Shown in pieces: positions 44,214-57,609 of a stretch of DNA of 64,000 bases (position 1 is the first letter of the stretch; the number at the start of each line of letters is the position of its first letter). The translations under genes and the position numbers were made by a program. Origin of the DNA: Selaginella tamariscina. Taxonomy: Eukaryota; Streptophyta; Lycopodiopsida; Selaginellales; Selaginellaceae. Under the pieces are notes generated by a model that searched no databases, was not told the origin of the DNA, and saw only the letters and a list, made by a program, of their open reading frames with translations. Location of the stretch: positions 310,001 to 374,000 of the forward strand of contig PUQB01000089.1 of assembly GCA_003024785.1 (NCBI GenBank), given 5' to 3'.

Positions 44214-46884
44214 CAGACAGAGAGAGTTACGACGCGTGTATGTAAATTGTAAGAGACTATAGTGGACATGACAGACAATATAATATAGAGGATATAAGCT
44301 TATATCCGCGGGCGTGTCAAGAGAGACTGTTACTGACCTCAGTGTTTATCTTACGTTGCTCTAAAACCTGGGCGCTCCGTATGCCACCCTCGCGATCAAG
44401 GAATCGCAAGACAGGCTATCAAAAAATCGTCTTTCACGTACACAGGCTGCAAAAAATAAATTGTTATTACTCAACCATCCGTACTACATTAGTACTCAAC
44501 ACTAGTATATACAAAACTATATATGATAGCAAACAAGACTTCTAATATAAACTATTCAATTTAGGACATATTGTAAGAATTAAATATGATATTTAAGTTC
44601 GTATTCTAATGATTATACAAGATCCTTTAGTTCATCACAATTGATCTGCGTTTCAAAAGTACATTACATTAGAAAGACATATATAAATTGTACAGTTCAT
44701 ACTGAGTACATTACAAATAGTACATATACTAAGCGTTTGTAAAATGCATTACACGTGAGAGAAACTAGTATATACTGTGACAGCTAAAGTACTACTGTAA
44801 AGGTAATATCTAGTTTGTATGGATACCTTTCTCAGACTATTGTCTTCTGCACTTTGCCAACTCCTGTCGTTTAAGTCCTCGTCTTCGCCGTTCCTTGGCT
44901 CGGCCTTTCCGAGTTCACCCCAAACCTCGTCTTTGTTGAACTTCTCGTTCATTGCCATGAAGTCGAAATCCTCGGTAAAGTTTTGTGTTCGATGTGCATG
45001 CTATTCAACAAAAGAAAACACATTTATACACTATATTCGTTAAAACGACAACTTACGCCGCGACCTCTTCCACGCCTTCCATTTCCTCTCCAAGTATGTC
45101 GTCCATTGTCAGGTCTTGGATGTTCATGCCTTTCGGGCCTCGTATTTACCTGCTAAGAAGCGGAGATAAAGATATGCAAATGAAACAACACACAGACCAG
45201 ACACACACATACACCATATATGTACATATAATGTTACATACAAGTACCTGGTGCTCGTTTGATGGACGAAGTTGAGATGAAGAAGGTTCCTGTGCGACGC
45301 TCTCAGTATCCATGGTTCCCACTGACCGAGTCTGAGAGTGCCCAATGACATCCTTAGAGACCTCCTGGGTAGCCGCCCGCTTCGCAATAGGCGTCAAAAC
45401 GGCCGTCATCGGTGGTAAAACTTCACGTGGTAGAACCTCAGATAAACTTCTCGAGGTAGACCATCCCGAGCGTGTGAAAGAACTTCACGAGACTGAGGTA
45501 CCACTGGTGGTAGAACTTCACGAGGTTTATCCACCGGAGGAGCAACTTCCGCAATAGATGAGGTTGACTCAACTGGCTTACCTTCCGTCACCGGTGGTGG
45601 AACAGGGGGCTGAGACTGCACATACTGCGGTGGATAGTAATTACCAGGCCAGTACATGGGCATTGGTCCGTTTCCCACTGGTGGTGGACGAGGTCCCCAT
45701 TGAGCTAACCCACCTAAGCCAACTGCTGGGGGATACGACGAGCTTAAGAAGCCGGGAGGTAGCAAAGACTGATGTGAAGGAGGTGTGTCACGAGGTGGTG
45801 GCACTCCTAATGGGGGATGCGGGATTACTTGGGAATGGTTGGGATGGGCATACCCACGGGGGTTGGGATTGGGGATTCCCACCGGGGCTGTCATCGGTGA
45901 TGTTGTCATCCGCTGGGACTTTTGAGGTGGTTGTGACTGCATTATGAAGATGAGAGTTAGTACTTTTAATGGTAGAGTTCTACAACATAACTCTAATACA
46001 TAATATACAAAACTATCAGCAGAGCAGTAGCACAAGCCATAATTAAAACTATAATACTGGTTCATATGAATAACATGTAAATGCAATGTCATAGATTGTG
46101 TTTAGACGTGATCCACACTCTCTCTCTCTCTCCATGTGTCAGTTTTTCTTTAAGCTCCTAACACAAACAACCATGAGAGAGAGAGAAACGCAAAAGAAGC
46201 AAAATAAACAAACATCAAACAGCCCTCTATATGCATACATACATACATACCAATAGTTATAAATTAGTGGGTTATGCACAGGCACACGAAAATGCTAATA
46301 CCATCTCCCTCTGTCTCTCTCTCTCACACACACACAAAATTCATACAGCGAACCTGGGCAACAATTGCCGGGTCAACATAAGCTGCTTGTGGAGAAGATT
46401 TCACTTGTAAATCCTGAAAAACAGGAAAGGGGAATAAGTGTCATCTAAACCCGAGTATGCATAAAAAACTTACCTTGATGTCAGTCCCTCGGAAATAATG
46501 TACTCATAAACATTATCTTTGGGTGGAATCTGAGGCCCTTCCTTCTTCCTCCCCTCAGTTCCAAAAGATCGAACTGCATAGATCAGGTTAATACGAATTA
46601 CAAATCGCGCAATTTCGCACAAGATTTCGCCCGGTTTGGAGCGACGATTTGCGAGATTAGAGGGTAAATTAGAGAGGATTATCATCTAAGCGGGGTATTC
46701 TAAGGCGGACACATACCGTTTTGAAGAGCAATGGTGCAGTTTTCTGCATCGATTGTGTAGAGAATGCCCTCGTAGCGGATGTCGCTCTTGGAAGTGAGAC
46801 TAATGAGACTTCCAATGTAGCAATCAAAGTGGGCACCTTTGCCGCCATCGCTGCTCGTCGCCGCACGCCTGTAGCGTCTCCCAT
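43688..46884 (-). CDS. DCP5: Decapping-5 homologue (LSM14 and FDF domains)
   Basis: RNA-binding P-body protein that promotes mRNA decapping and represses translation. Exons by GT-AG are 46,884-46,717, 46,573-46,474, 46,413-46,354, 45,936-45,248, 45,149-45,057, 45,000-44,827, 44,446-44,338 and 43,791-43,688. The N-terminal LSM14 domain reads [20 protein letters not shown] then [11 protein letters not shown]. The middle is Pro-rich with a REVLPP-type repeat. The FDF region reads [24 protein letters not shown], followed by YVKDDFFDSLS and an RGG-like tail ([20 protein letters not shown]) ending HQAAAV. Several single-base shifts occur: between ATG and LSM14, at about 46,492 (missing T before CGAGGGAC), in exon 4 near 45,445, and in exon 7 near 44,425 and 44,402. 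Each sits inside a conserved motif. Confidence 0.88.
44141..44226. repeat. Compound (AT)n(AG)n microsatellite in a DCP5 intron
   Basis: An alternating AT tract of about 38 bp is followed by about 30 bp of AG repeats and a short imperfect tail. It lies in the intron between the last two exons. Confidence 0.95.
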
Positions 46885-46889
46885 CGAGC

Positions 46890-48965
46890 TGAAGAAACCT
46901 TAACCTAACGTGCCCTAATCCCTCTACTCATCTCATTTTAATCATTTCAATTAATGTTAACAATCCCTAATATTTGCCACGTGGAAAATGCGTCGAGGTA
47001 GAATATTCTTAATCGATCGCGGCCGTTGTTTCTTGCGTGTTGAATTTGGACGACAAACACTGTACATGTATATATGGAGCATACTAACATCCACAGAGAA
47101 TAATCATATATATTTATATTTATATTTATATAGATGTGTATGGTGTATATAGCGGGTGGACATTCAACAAATAAAAATCTTTTTTATTCTTTAATATACA
47201 TTGATATCCGTATAAAGAAATATAAAACTATTAAAAAATTTATAATTTGATATAGTTTTATCAAATCTTATCCACCTCAATATCAATTATTAAGTGTCAA
47301 CAACATGAATATAAATATTAGAGTACAACTTTATCTACATATACACAGATGTTCAATGCTCATTCTAGTAGGTAATATATCACATAAGATAAAAAATAGA
47401 TATAAAAGTTTAACTTGAAATTCACAAGTGAAAACCTTGAATTCATTTTATTATTATTATGAATCATATTTAAAATATTTTAAAAGAAAATTATAATAAA
47501 TTTAAAAGCAAGATGGTTGAAAACTCAATGTTTTTCACACATAAATTATATATAGAGAATATGAAAACAAAGTTATTACAAGTATATTAATATTTGTTAG
47601 ATGAATTAATAAAGAACATCTTTAAGATGATGTTATTAAGATATTTAATTATATTTATAATTAGAATTTATATATATATCATATTAAAGCTTCAAATGAT
47701 GAAGTATATTTTTTAAAATACACACTATATGTTTAAAATCATTATACATAAATACACATGCGTATATTTATATTAAATTATAACGGTGGCCCATATGAAA
47801 TTTAAATAGAGTTTAACCCAAGTAACATCCTAAAAATAGAGATTACTTTATGATTAATATTTCTTACATAAATTTTAAACCTAAGTATATTTTTTAAGAT
47901 ATATATACTTTATCATCATTATTTAAATCCAACATAAGATATTTTTAAAAAATATTTCATTTTTTTATGATTAATTTTTTTTAAATAAATGTAAAATTTA
48001 AATTAAATCTATCCATTTAAAATATATCCTTAAGATATATGATACATATTACTGAGATATTTTATAATTTTATAATTAATGATTGGTTTAAATTAGTTTC
48101 AGTCTTCATATATTTTTAAAATGTATTACATGTCGCCTCCTCTTATAAAATATTATTAAGATATTTTATATTTTCTATAATTAAAAGAAATTTTTTAAAC
48201 CACCTAATTAAAATATACTATACATTTCAATATTCTAAGTTTTCTACCTTGAATAAGAATATGACTAAAATAAATTTTTTATATAAACCTGCTTAAATCA
48301 TGTCGTTCAAACATATTATTAAATTAATTTGGAGGATGTTAAATCCTTAAATGTTTATTTTAGTTAGTTAGTTTCGAAGATAATAAAAATTAAGTATAAG
48401 TTTAACTTTTATGAATTACAAACTATAATCAGTTTAATTAACATATTGATTTGGAATAGACAATAATACATAATACCATGTATTAAACTTATATTTATTA
48501 TATATTATATATTTGTGTGTTGTTTTAATGCACATTGTATAATATAATGAAATCCTATATATAGATATAAATGTGTGCATACACACATATGTGCATATTC
48601 ACCATGCATGCACTGATACTCTTAAATTATACGTATTAAATCTTAGAATATCAAACCTGTGACAATCAGAAGATTCAGTATCACTAAATTTTAATTTAAT
48701 ATTGTTTATACAACATATCGAATCACACAACCGTGGACCATCTTTATCGCATAAAAATATAGATTTAAAAATCTTTAGATCTAATGCATTTCATCTATAT
48801 AATATATATATATTATTGCTTGGTCCCATATAGAGATTGTTCATGTTTCGTAATAAGCACCAACACGTTTAGTGTAAATCATAATTACATTATATTACAT
48901 ATAATTATTTAATATTTATATAATGTTGTATATACAAACATATTATCTATAACTTTTTAACGTAT
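46890..48965. other. AT-rich intergenic, no gene seen
   Basis: Very AT-rich, with short open frames only and no domain signal. It includes the likely bidirectional 5' flank of DCP5 in its first 200 bp. Confidence 0.5.
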
Positions 48966-48970
48966 TATTA

Positions 48971-49001
48971 AATTATTTTGGCCCACACAGTTCTCGAACC
49001 T
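48971..49001 (-). repeat. Partial copy of the tRNA-Ile 3' end
   Basis: AATTATTTTGGCCCACACAG at 48,971 is repeated at 49,039, the second copy being the 3' end of the tRNA gene plus its flank. This 68-bp offset marks a local duplication of the tRNA 3' half and trailer. Confidence 0.8.
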
Positions 49002-49046
49002 TGGCCGATACAGGTCTCCGAACTTGGACGGTATCATAAATTATTT

Positions 49047-49121
49047 TGGCCCACACAGGTCTTCGAACCTGTGACCTTCGCGTTATTAGCACGACGCTCT
49101 AACCAACTGAGCTAGAAGGCC
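49047..49121 (-). tRNA. tRNA-Ile (anticodon AAT)
   Basis: The minus strand folds as a cloverleaf. It starts GGCCTTC, has a D-arm GCTC/GAGC with AGTTGGTTA, an anticodon arm TCGTG-CTAATAA-CGCGA with AAT, then a T-arm ACAGG/CCTGT and the 3' strand GTGGGCC with discriminator A. It decodes Ile AUU. Two oddities are a mismatch in the acceptor stem (T opposite T) and an 8-nt T-loop (TTCGAAGA, one extra A). Function is therefore probable but not certain. Confidence 0.8.
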
Positions 49122-49124
49122 CTA

Positions 49125-50850
49125 CAAAAATAATGTGGGAGGGTCTACATATGTTACGTATCTTCCCCACCGCCAACCTCCTCCTCTCCATGGCAATGCC
49201 CCAGTAATGATTTCCCTGACATAGTTCCGAAAATCATTGCTGAAAATGCTTGATTTCTTGAAATCCTTTGTTTTCTTAAAAATCATCCGTTTCCGATAAC
49301 CATATTGTCATAGATTTTCCGAATTTAGAAGCCGATTCCACGATTTTCTTCAAAATCCGATGTTGCGTTCGTCATGTATGTTTCACGTTACTACGTATAT
49401 ACGAATGGAATATACGTATATATATAATACTCATTTAAAAACGTAAAAGGTTTAAAATTTTCTTGATTTAGTGTTCGTTAAAATATATTATATTACTTTA
49501 TATTAAATTACTAATTTTCTTATTATATTTATAACAAACTATGCACACGCGTGTATAGGTATATTATATTATATTTGAATGAAACTGTACGTACCTCTTA
49601 GATTAAGATTTATAAATGCAATAACAAATAATGCATTGTTAGCTAATATTAATGTTTAGCACATTCACAATCATACATCTTTTGATGGATGTACACATAT
49701 GTATACTGTATGCATATGAAAACAAAAATGCACCACCTGCATATACACAAAAGGACGCCAAAACTTGGAATACATGTATCTTTGACTATAAAATATACAT
49801 TACCGTAATATATCTTCTGGTACGGTAATATATAAGTGGAGGTGTAACACTGAGTGTTTGGAGACCTAAACATATACACTTAAGGAATATATGTATGTTT
49901 TTGAACATAAATATATGTATCTTTATAGTGTATATATATTTCTAGTTTGTAACTAATCATTTGTTATAGTTGCAAAATGTATTTTAGTTGTAGTATTCTT
50001 CTGTGTTGTGTAATATTAATATATAGATAGATATATATAATATTTCTGCTGAATTTATTTTAGCATATACCAAATTTACAACATTGGGCGACCCCATACA
50101 TACCTCTACTTGCTTTTGCTTCCTGCGTCTCGGTGGCTATCTTAAAGGTATATACATACATACACGTATATACATGCATGTGTATGTATATATGTGTGTG
50201 TACATGTAGAGGCGGGCGGGAACATGTGTGTGCATACATGAACATACATACAGGAACATATGTGCACACATATGTATGTATGTATGTATGTGTGTGTGTG
50301 TGTGTACTTTCAATATAAACACCTTTGGCCTTCCTGGTCTTACGATACACGGATGCCATGGAGCACCACAAGGAAGCAGCCAAAACAAACGCAAAACCCA
50401 ATCCGAAAAAAGCACACACAATTTGTCCTTGATAACCGAGTCACCTTCTCGCTTTCCATGCCTATTCTTGAAAGTGCCTACCTTAGATATTTTATATATA
50501 CTTAACTATACTATCAATTTTTTAACTTTATATATATCATATAAGTATATAACTTCACATAATTTTAATATAAGTATACTGAAATATAGCTTTGTTTTAT
50601 GTATGTGCATCCGTGTAAACACAAACCAATTTGGGAGTCTTGTGATTCATACAGCATGCACACATACGTATGTTGTGTAGTCCTTGTGAAATCTGATATC
50701 TATCTAGACACACACACACGATGTTCAAAAAACAACCTTAACACAAGAACAATATGCATCTGTGAATATCTACCTGCATATGATGTAGATACCGGCATTG
50801 TGTGTATGTGTTTGTGTGTGTTATTGAATTCTCACCCGGTCATCTGGCAC
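49125..50850. other. Intergenic region with CA/GT microsatellites
   Basis: No supported gene. It has GT/CA runs near 50,193-50,305. A block at 49,200-49,380 resembles the first intron of the flanking methyltransferase genes (words such as GATTTTCCG and AAAATCCGATG), possibly a stray duplicate of that intron. Confidence 0.4.
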
Positions 50851-50852
50851 AA

Positions 50853-53800
50853 CTAGGCTTCCCAAAGATGTTTGCGGGCGAAAAGCATGGAGATCTCACC
50901 TAAAGACGCTTCATCCGACCAGATATCCCAACGCAAGCGAGGGAGATACTTGGTTACGCTAGCCATGGTCTCAGGCTCGTCACTCACGATAACGAATCCA
51001 AAAGGGCGTAACAGCCTGTCCATTTCCAGCAAGATGATCTCCATACCCACCGTGCTGAGGCTTCCGAGATTATATAAAACGCGTGTATTAGATCGTATGT
51101 TCGTGGATATGAAGGAAATGGCTGGCACCTGATATATCTCAGAATCGGTCAGTGGATGTGTGTGTGTGTGCGCGTGTATAAATACACACATATACAGCCA
51201 AATTATATACGTTACGTCCATGTACACACAAGTATCACAGTTTATGCATCTATAATATGATAGTTGAGTATATATAATGTTTATTTACATAGATATAGAA
51301 TATACTTGTAACGTTTATGCATCACCTCTAACTTCTCTTGTTAACACACACGTGTTATGCACACGACCGCGCTGAACATTATATTCACTGTGCGTGTGTG
51401 TCTAAATCCATAGAACAAGATATAAATTATGTAATCTTACCAGTTATGCAGGGAGCCAATAAGGCCACGATCGTATATAACGCCCAGTCTGTTGCCCGTA
51501 CCGTTCGTAGTTGGAACAACGTTCATAACCCACACTGGTTTATTTATCAGAGCAGCTGCGAATCCACCCAGGTCAGCAGTTCATATCCAAGACGTTCCGT
51601 ATACTGCTCGGTTCCAGCTGTGACTCTAGGCTCTTCCAGTAAAATTTCACACGTTTTTTCCAGATTCCCTGTAAATATACTTCAGTATCACTAGTGTGCA
51701 TACACGCACACACCACACACAGAGCTTACGGTATCTAGCCTGAAACTTGCTCTGTTCATTTTCAATTCCTGCAACCTTGCGGGTGGAGACTTCAAACGCT
51801 CAGGCCAGGGTTTGACTTGATAGCCCGCAGCTACGAGTGAAGCGTTTTAGGAATACAGATAAATTTATTCCATTATGGGTCCAATATGGGCATTACAAGT
51901 TAGCAGTCAGAAAGTTTGCGTGCGTGCGTCTGTTGGGCTATCAACTTCTACATTTTATATGAGTTCAGTCAATGTTTCATATGTTTCTATACAGAATGGT
52001 ACTACCTTGAGTAGTATAAAATAAAGTGTCAAAGTACTAGATACAACTGTGTGTGTAGCGTGCGCGCGCGCAAATGCTACTATAATATCCTATATGCAAT
52101 TCTGAGTAATGAAAGTATTTATGCTCTATGTGAAAGAGATATGCATATATATACACATACATGTATTATTACCTGTTTCCATAGGTACCAGACAGTCTTT
52201 TAGCGGAGTTTGCCAAGAAGCGTCGGCATCATCCCTAGAATCACACAACCGTGGAGCAACTTCATTGTAGTAGCAAGAGTTGCTTGGTTTCTCCCACATA
52301 GCAGTATGTTCCTGTTCCGCAATAAGCGACCAGCACATACGATTTGCAAGCATGCTCACATTCCCCTTGTCATCTCCAGAACGCCAGATAAAAAAACCTT
52401 CAGGCTTTAACAGCCTGTCCACCTCCAGTAATAATATCCCGTTTCTATCCGTCCAGTCTATGTTGCACCAAGAACAGTGTACCATGTCGAAGGCCTTGGA
52501 CGGATAAGGAAGCTTACGGCTACCAAGTATGCCCAGTGTTGCAGGGATACCCCTCTCCAGGGCGAACTGTATCTGCTCGTGAATGTCGTGTGGTGCGATA
52601 GACATTGTGAGGATGTCATTTGAGAGTAAGTATCCACCAAAGCTTGCAACTCCACATCCAATATCCAGGACAGTTCTTATCTTTCCGCTGTTGCTTAAGT
52701 CCCCGTTATTGCTCTTCACCATCTGCAAAGAAGCCACCAATCGTCAAATATAACGATATAACAATCAGGCAGCTCTTTTGATATAACGAGGCATATAGAA
52801 ATAGTTTCTTACCATCGCAAGTGAGGCGACGTACTTCTCTACACCGTCAGGAAATCCGGTGATGTTGTTACTAAAAAGTACACGATCTCCGACAATCTTC
52901 ATCCAGGGCTGATCGATTTTCTTCACAGCAAGCCGCTGATGAAGCACATTTGAATACCACGTTTGATTTATGCTGTTTGGCCACGTAATGGGTAACTACA
53001 CACAAGCACGTATATACGTATGTATGTGTACTAACGCATTGTGCAAATACATGTAGCAACAAGACAGAGGAACGCAGCCTTTACCTTGTAACCATGTGGA
53101 GGAGGGACTAAGCAGTTCAATCTGCGTTCTCCCGGCAGACAGTGCCACTCCTGGTATAAAGTGTTTGTCCGTCTTCAAGCACGGTGCAATGTGAGTGAAT
53201 CTTGAGTTGCAAACCTACAAGATGGAGCAAAAGCTTCTCCGAATGCAGAAAAAATTCCAGAATGTGGCATATGAAAGAACGAAACGAAACAGATAGTTTC
53301 ATCGGATTTTGAGCAGAATATAAGGATTTTTGATGGATTATATGACAATATGGTCGGAAATACCGATTTTTACAGACGATTTCAAGGAATTGGAGATGTG
53401 TATAGGCACTTTCTTTTGGAATTCAAGAATATCGATCAAACGAACATTTCTCAGCAGATTTGCAGCAACTTCTATGAATTAGAAATCGGATTTTCCGCAT
53501 TTTCAACAGGGAAACTATCAAAAAATGAGATTTTTCCACAAAATATGGAGCTTCGACAGGGAAAACGATCAAAAGACGGAAATTTTCAGCAATTTCTATG
53601 GAGGTAAAACAATTAAAAAATGCATTTTTTTTAACAGAATGTAGAGATTCTTTACTTACCGGGAAACCTTGCGGGGCATTGTTGAGGGAGCGATTTCTTC
53701 CTGGAGAGGGAACTGCTTGACCGTTGCGGGCGTGACGAGCGTGAAGGTGTACACGAAGATGATCAATGCGACAATGATGGTAAAGAAGAATAAGACGCGC

Positions 53801-53862
53801 AACATAACTAAAATCCTCTTCAAAACCCTTCCTACATTCAAATAGGGTAGCCATCGTTTCAT
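50853..53862 (-). CDS. DUF248 (QUA2/PMT-type) putative methyltransferase
   Basis: Golgi type II protein of the plant DUF248 family, several members of which are needed for pectin methyl-esterification using SAM. Exon 1 (53,862-53,660) encodes a short cytosolic basic part ([16 protein letters not shown]) and a TM helix ([16 protein letters not shown]). Later exons give HIAPCLK and [14 protein letters not shown] (about 53,215-53,085), then [13 protein letters not shown]...[11 protein letters not shown] (about 52,970-52,815). The SAM site [16 protein letters not shown] and HCSWCNIDW are at about 52,721-52,174. [10 protein letters not shown]...[12 protein letters not shown] and the C-terminal RTYDLIHAF...[13 protein letters not shown] run to a stop at 50,853. 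About seven exons. Frameshifts occur near 53,150, 51,560 and 51,070. The family has about 600 residues, and this is close. Confidence 0.82.
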
Positions 53863-53864
53863 TT

Positions 53865-55570
53865 CAATAACTCTAAGTTTACTGGCTCGAAACCTAATCG
53901 GTTTACCGTAATTGGTTTGCCATAAGTTATTTTCTGACAAGCATTCTTTTTAAAAAAATAAAAAAATAGTGTGTTATTTGTTTATTTGCTAATTAATATA
54001 GTTATATAATATATTGTTATATGCCTAACAATATAACAATGCACAAAAAGACTGTCAAGTTTATTTAATTCTACTTATGTTTTATTCTGTACTAATAATA
54101 TAAAAAACGATGCTTTGTGCTGACTACATTTAAATAAACTTTTAAAATTGTCACCATATAAAATTTGTTACTAGTTTAATTGTCAAGTGTATAATGTGTA
54201 TTATTTGATATTTCAATACCTGCAGGAAAATGAACACACATTCACCTTAAAATGAAATATTGGAATGTTTAATTGGGATTGGCCTTGTTACTATTTTTTA
54301 TCCCGTTATAAATAATATTTAAAATATTCTATATAAACAAGCTCATTTGCCTTCCATATTCCATCCACTTATTTTAAATCTTATATATTGAATATATAAT
54401 CTTAAAAATTAAATTATTATTAGTATTTTTTTAATTTTATATAATTTATTCTTTTTTAACGAAATATATGAATATTTAAAATACGTACATACATGTTAAG
54501 CTTTTAAAAATGAAGCATAACTTAATTCCGTTTTAATACACACATTTTTTTTACAGTGAAGTAAATATTAAAAATCTAAATGGTGAAGAATTGAGATAAC
54601 TTTAACTGATAATTCAAGTAAATACATGCACTCATATAAAACTGAAGTACCATTTAATTAAGCTATATTTTTAAGAATAAGATATTATCATTCAGTAATT
54701 ACTTTAAACATAATTAAAGTATTTTAAAATTAATATTTTTTAAACAAAAAAGTGAAATCTATATCATTAAAATAAAATATATTTCTAAGATATATATCTC
54801 ATTATTGGTATTCAAACCTCTTATCTTATAAAATATTGTTTTGCAAATTAGATTTAATACTTGAATTAAGTATATCTTCATCCAATTCCCATAGAATATG
54901 TTATTAAGATATTTTAGTATTCTTATAATTAGCATTTAAACTAATTATTAAAATTTCAAATGGTGGAATATAACTTGACTCAAATTAATTCATTTACATT
55001 ATATGTTTAAAGATTGTAGTTTTAATTATAAAAAACACATACTTACTTTTTGCCTACACAGCTTTCGAACCTGTGACCTATGCATTATAGCACGACGCTC
55101 TAACAAGCTTATACATTAAAGGAATGTTAAAGTTTATTCATGGGGCTAAATACAAGTGTACATAAAAACATCCCAACGGATTTTATATAAACCTACTCTT
55201 ATTCCCATCCCTCTAAACCCAAGCATCGCTGAGTGTTCGAAGAAGAAAGTAATCGATTCAGACCTTTACGGGTCTAGTCTCTCGCCGGATACTGTCTCGA
55301 GCTTCAATCTCCAAACCACAGCTCACAAGCACACACCAAAGAAAAAAGTAAGCACAAACAAACGAGGCCAAACCAATCGCAGCAGATGCCCAAAGTAGCT
55401 CCATCACAACCACTATAGCATACCATATACACATCCACCGAGATCAAACATCAATGCCAAGGATATGCCATTAAACTACTTAAAAAAGTATATTAAGTAC
55501 CTGCATTTACACGTGGTCTCTAAAATGCAATAACTAGGTCGGCATTTGAATGTAGGGGGCGGACTTTAGG
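53865..55570. other. AT-rich spacer between the inverted gene pair, with a tRNA relic
   Basis: This shared 5' flank of the two head-to-head methyltransferase genes is very AT-rich. At 55,051-55,112 (minus) it contains a truncated tRNA-Ile-like sequence. It keeps the T-arm GTTCGAA and GTTAGAGCGTCGTGCTA but lacks the 5' acceptor and D-arm and has an altered anticodon loop. Confidence 0.6.
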
Positions 55571-55571
55571 G

Positions 55572-57577
55572 ATGTTGCGCGTCATGATCCTCGCGTTCTT
55601 CTTCACTAGCATCGCAGCTTTGATCTTCATTACTACATTCATCAGAAAGGATATCGGAGCTTATCCGGATTCATTTAACACGCTCCGTTCCAGGAAGAAA
55701 TTGCTTCGTCAAGAAATGCTATCCCAGTAAGTAGAAAATTTCCATATGCTGTGGGAAAAAATGCGTTTTTGTTTCGTTTTCTACTGTTTTTCCTCTCGCA
55801 TGTAAATCTGATCTTTCATCCATTTCTGTGGAAAAAAAAGCGATTTTTTGATGTTTTCCCCTCGAAAATCCGATGATTAATCAATATTCTGTGGAAAAAA
55901 ATGTGTTTTTTATCTGTTCCCTCGAAATCCGTGAAAATGCTGAATCCGATGAAACTGTCTATCCGAAATCCTCTGTTTCTTTTTTGCTTTTTTTTTTTTT
56001 GAAAATCGCTATCTCGATAAGGTTGAAAATCGCTATCTCGATCGGTTTTGTTTATAATCTACGAAATTTCTTCTTTGTTTCCTTATAATTCGATGAAACT
56101 GTCTGTTCTTTCGTATGTTTTGTCGCCTTCTGGGGATTTTATCGTATTCACAATCTTGCAGGTTTGTGGCCCCTATTCAGTCACATTGCACCGTGCTTGA
56201 AGAATGATAACTACGCCTTGTACCATGAGCAGCGTTGTCTGCCTGAAAAACTCAGATTGAACTGCCTAGTCCCTCTTCCACGTGGTTACAAGGTAAACCC
56301 TATGTTTTAATCTTCATATAATGTTAGACGAGAAGTTCATGCATAATGATCATGCATTAAGGATTTCAATGGTTCTAAGGAGATACATGTAGGTACCCAT
56401 TAGGTGGCCAAGAAGCACAAACCAAGTGTGGTATCTAAATGTGCGTGATAAGCTGCTTGCTATGGAGAAACTCGGTGATGAATGGATGGAAATTATCGGA
56501 GATCTCGTTTTTTCGTAGCGGCGGTGCTGGCTTTCCTGACGGTGTAGAGAAGTACATCGCCTTACTTGCGATGGTAAATATGCTTATTTTAGCTCTTAAG
56601 TGTGTTTAGAGGTTATACATATAGGTCTGTATTTTTGAATGTTTTATCATTGGATATTTGGTGGCTTTTTCGCAGATGGTGAACAGCAGTAACGGGGACT
56701 TAAGCAAAAATGGAAACATAAGAACTGTCTGGATATCGGATGTGGGAGTGGCAATCTTTGGTGAATATTTACTCACAAATGATATCCTCACCATGTCTAT
56801 CGCACCACATGACATTCAGAAGAAGGAGATACAGTTTGCTCTGGAGAGGGGTATCCCTGCAGCATTGGGCATACTTCGTGGCCGTAAGCTTCCTTATCCA
56901 TCCAAGTCATTCGACATGATACACTGTTTTGGTGCAACATAGACTGGACGGATAGAAACGGGATATGTGTTACTAGAGGTGGACAGGTTGTTAAGGCCTG
57001 GAGGTTTGTTTATCTGGAGTTCTGGAGATGATAAAGGGAACGTGAGCACACTTGTCAATCGTATGTGCTGGTCGTTTGTGGCGGAAGAGAACAGACTACC
57101 ATATGGGAGAAGCCGTTAAACAACTCTTGTTCCCACAACCAAGATGCCCCACGACTATGTTATTCTTGGAAAGCTGACGACGCCTTGGCAAAACTCCGCT
57201 GGAAGACTGTATGGTACCCATGCAAACAGGTAATCACATATATGTATAAGTCTATCTAGCATGAATGTGCTAGTTTCACCAGTGATGCTCGTAGATAATA
57301 CTGATTAGTTTCTTACCTGTATGTAAATAAAATATGAACTAAGTTCTTATATCCTTACAGAGGTCCTTATATAAAATACAATATATAACCAGATCGTATT
57401 GGAAGGCCAACTGGACATATGCTATAATCAAGGGTAATTGTATATTTTTCTTTACATGCAGGGTACGAAGTCAAACCCTGGCCTGAGCGTTTGAACACAG
57501 TACCGGCAAGACTGCGGGAGTTCGACACAGCATATTTTAAGGACGATACCGTAAGCTGTGTGTGCGTGTGCGTGTGC

Positions 57578-57609
<32 letters not shown>

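Noticed and set aside
50060..50505. Open frames rich in His-Thr or Cys-Met-Tyr around 50.1-50.5 kb
   Set aside because: They are translations of CA/GT microsatellites on both strands without any domain or codon pattern.
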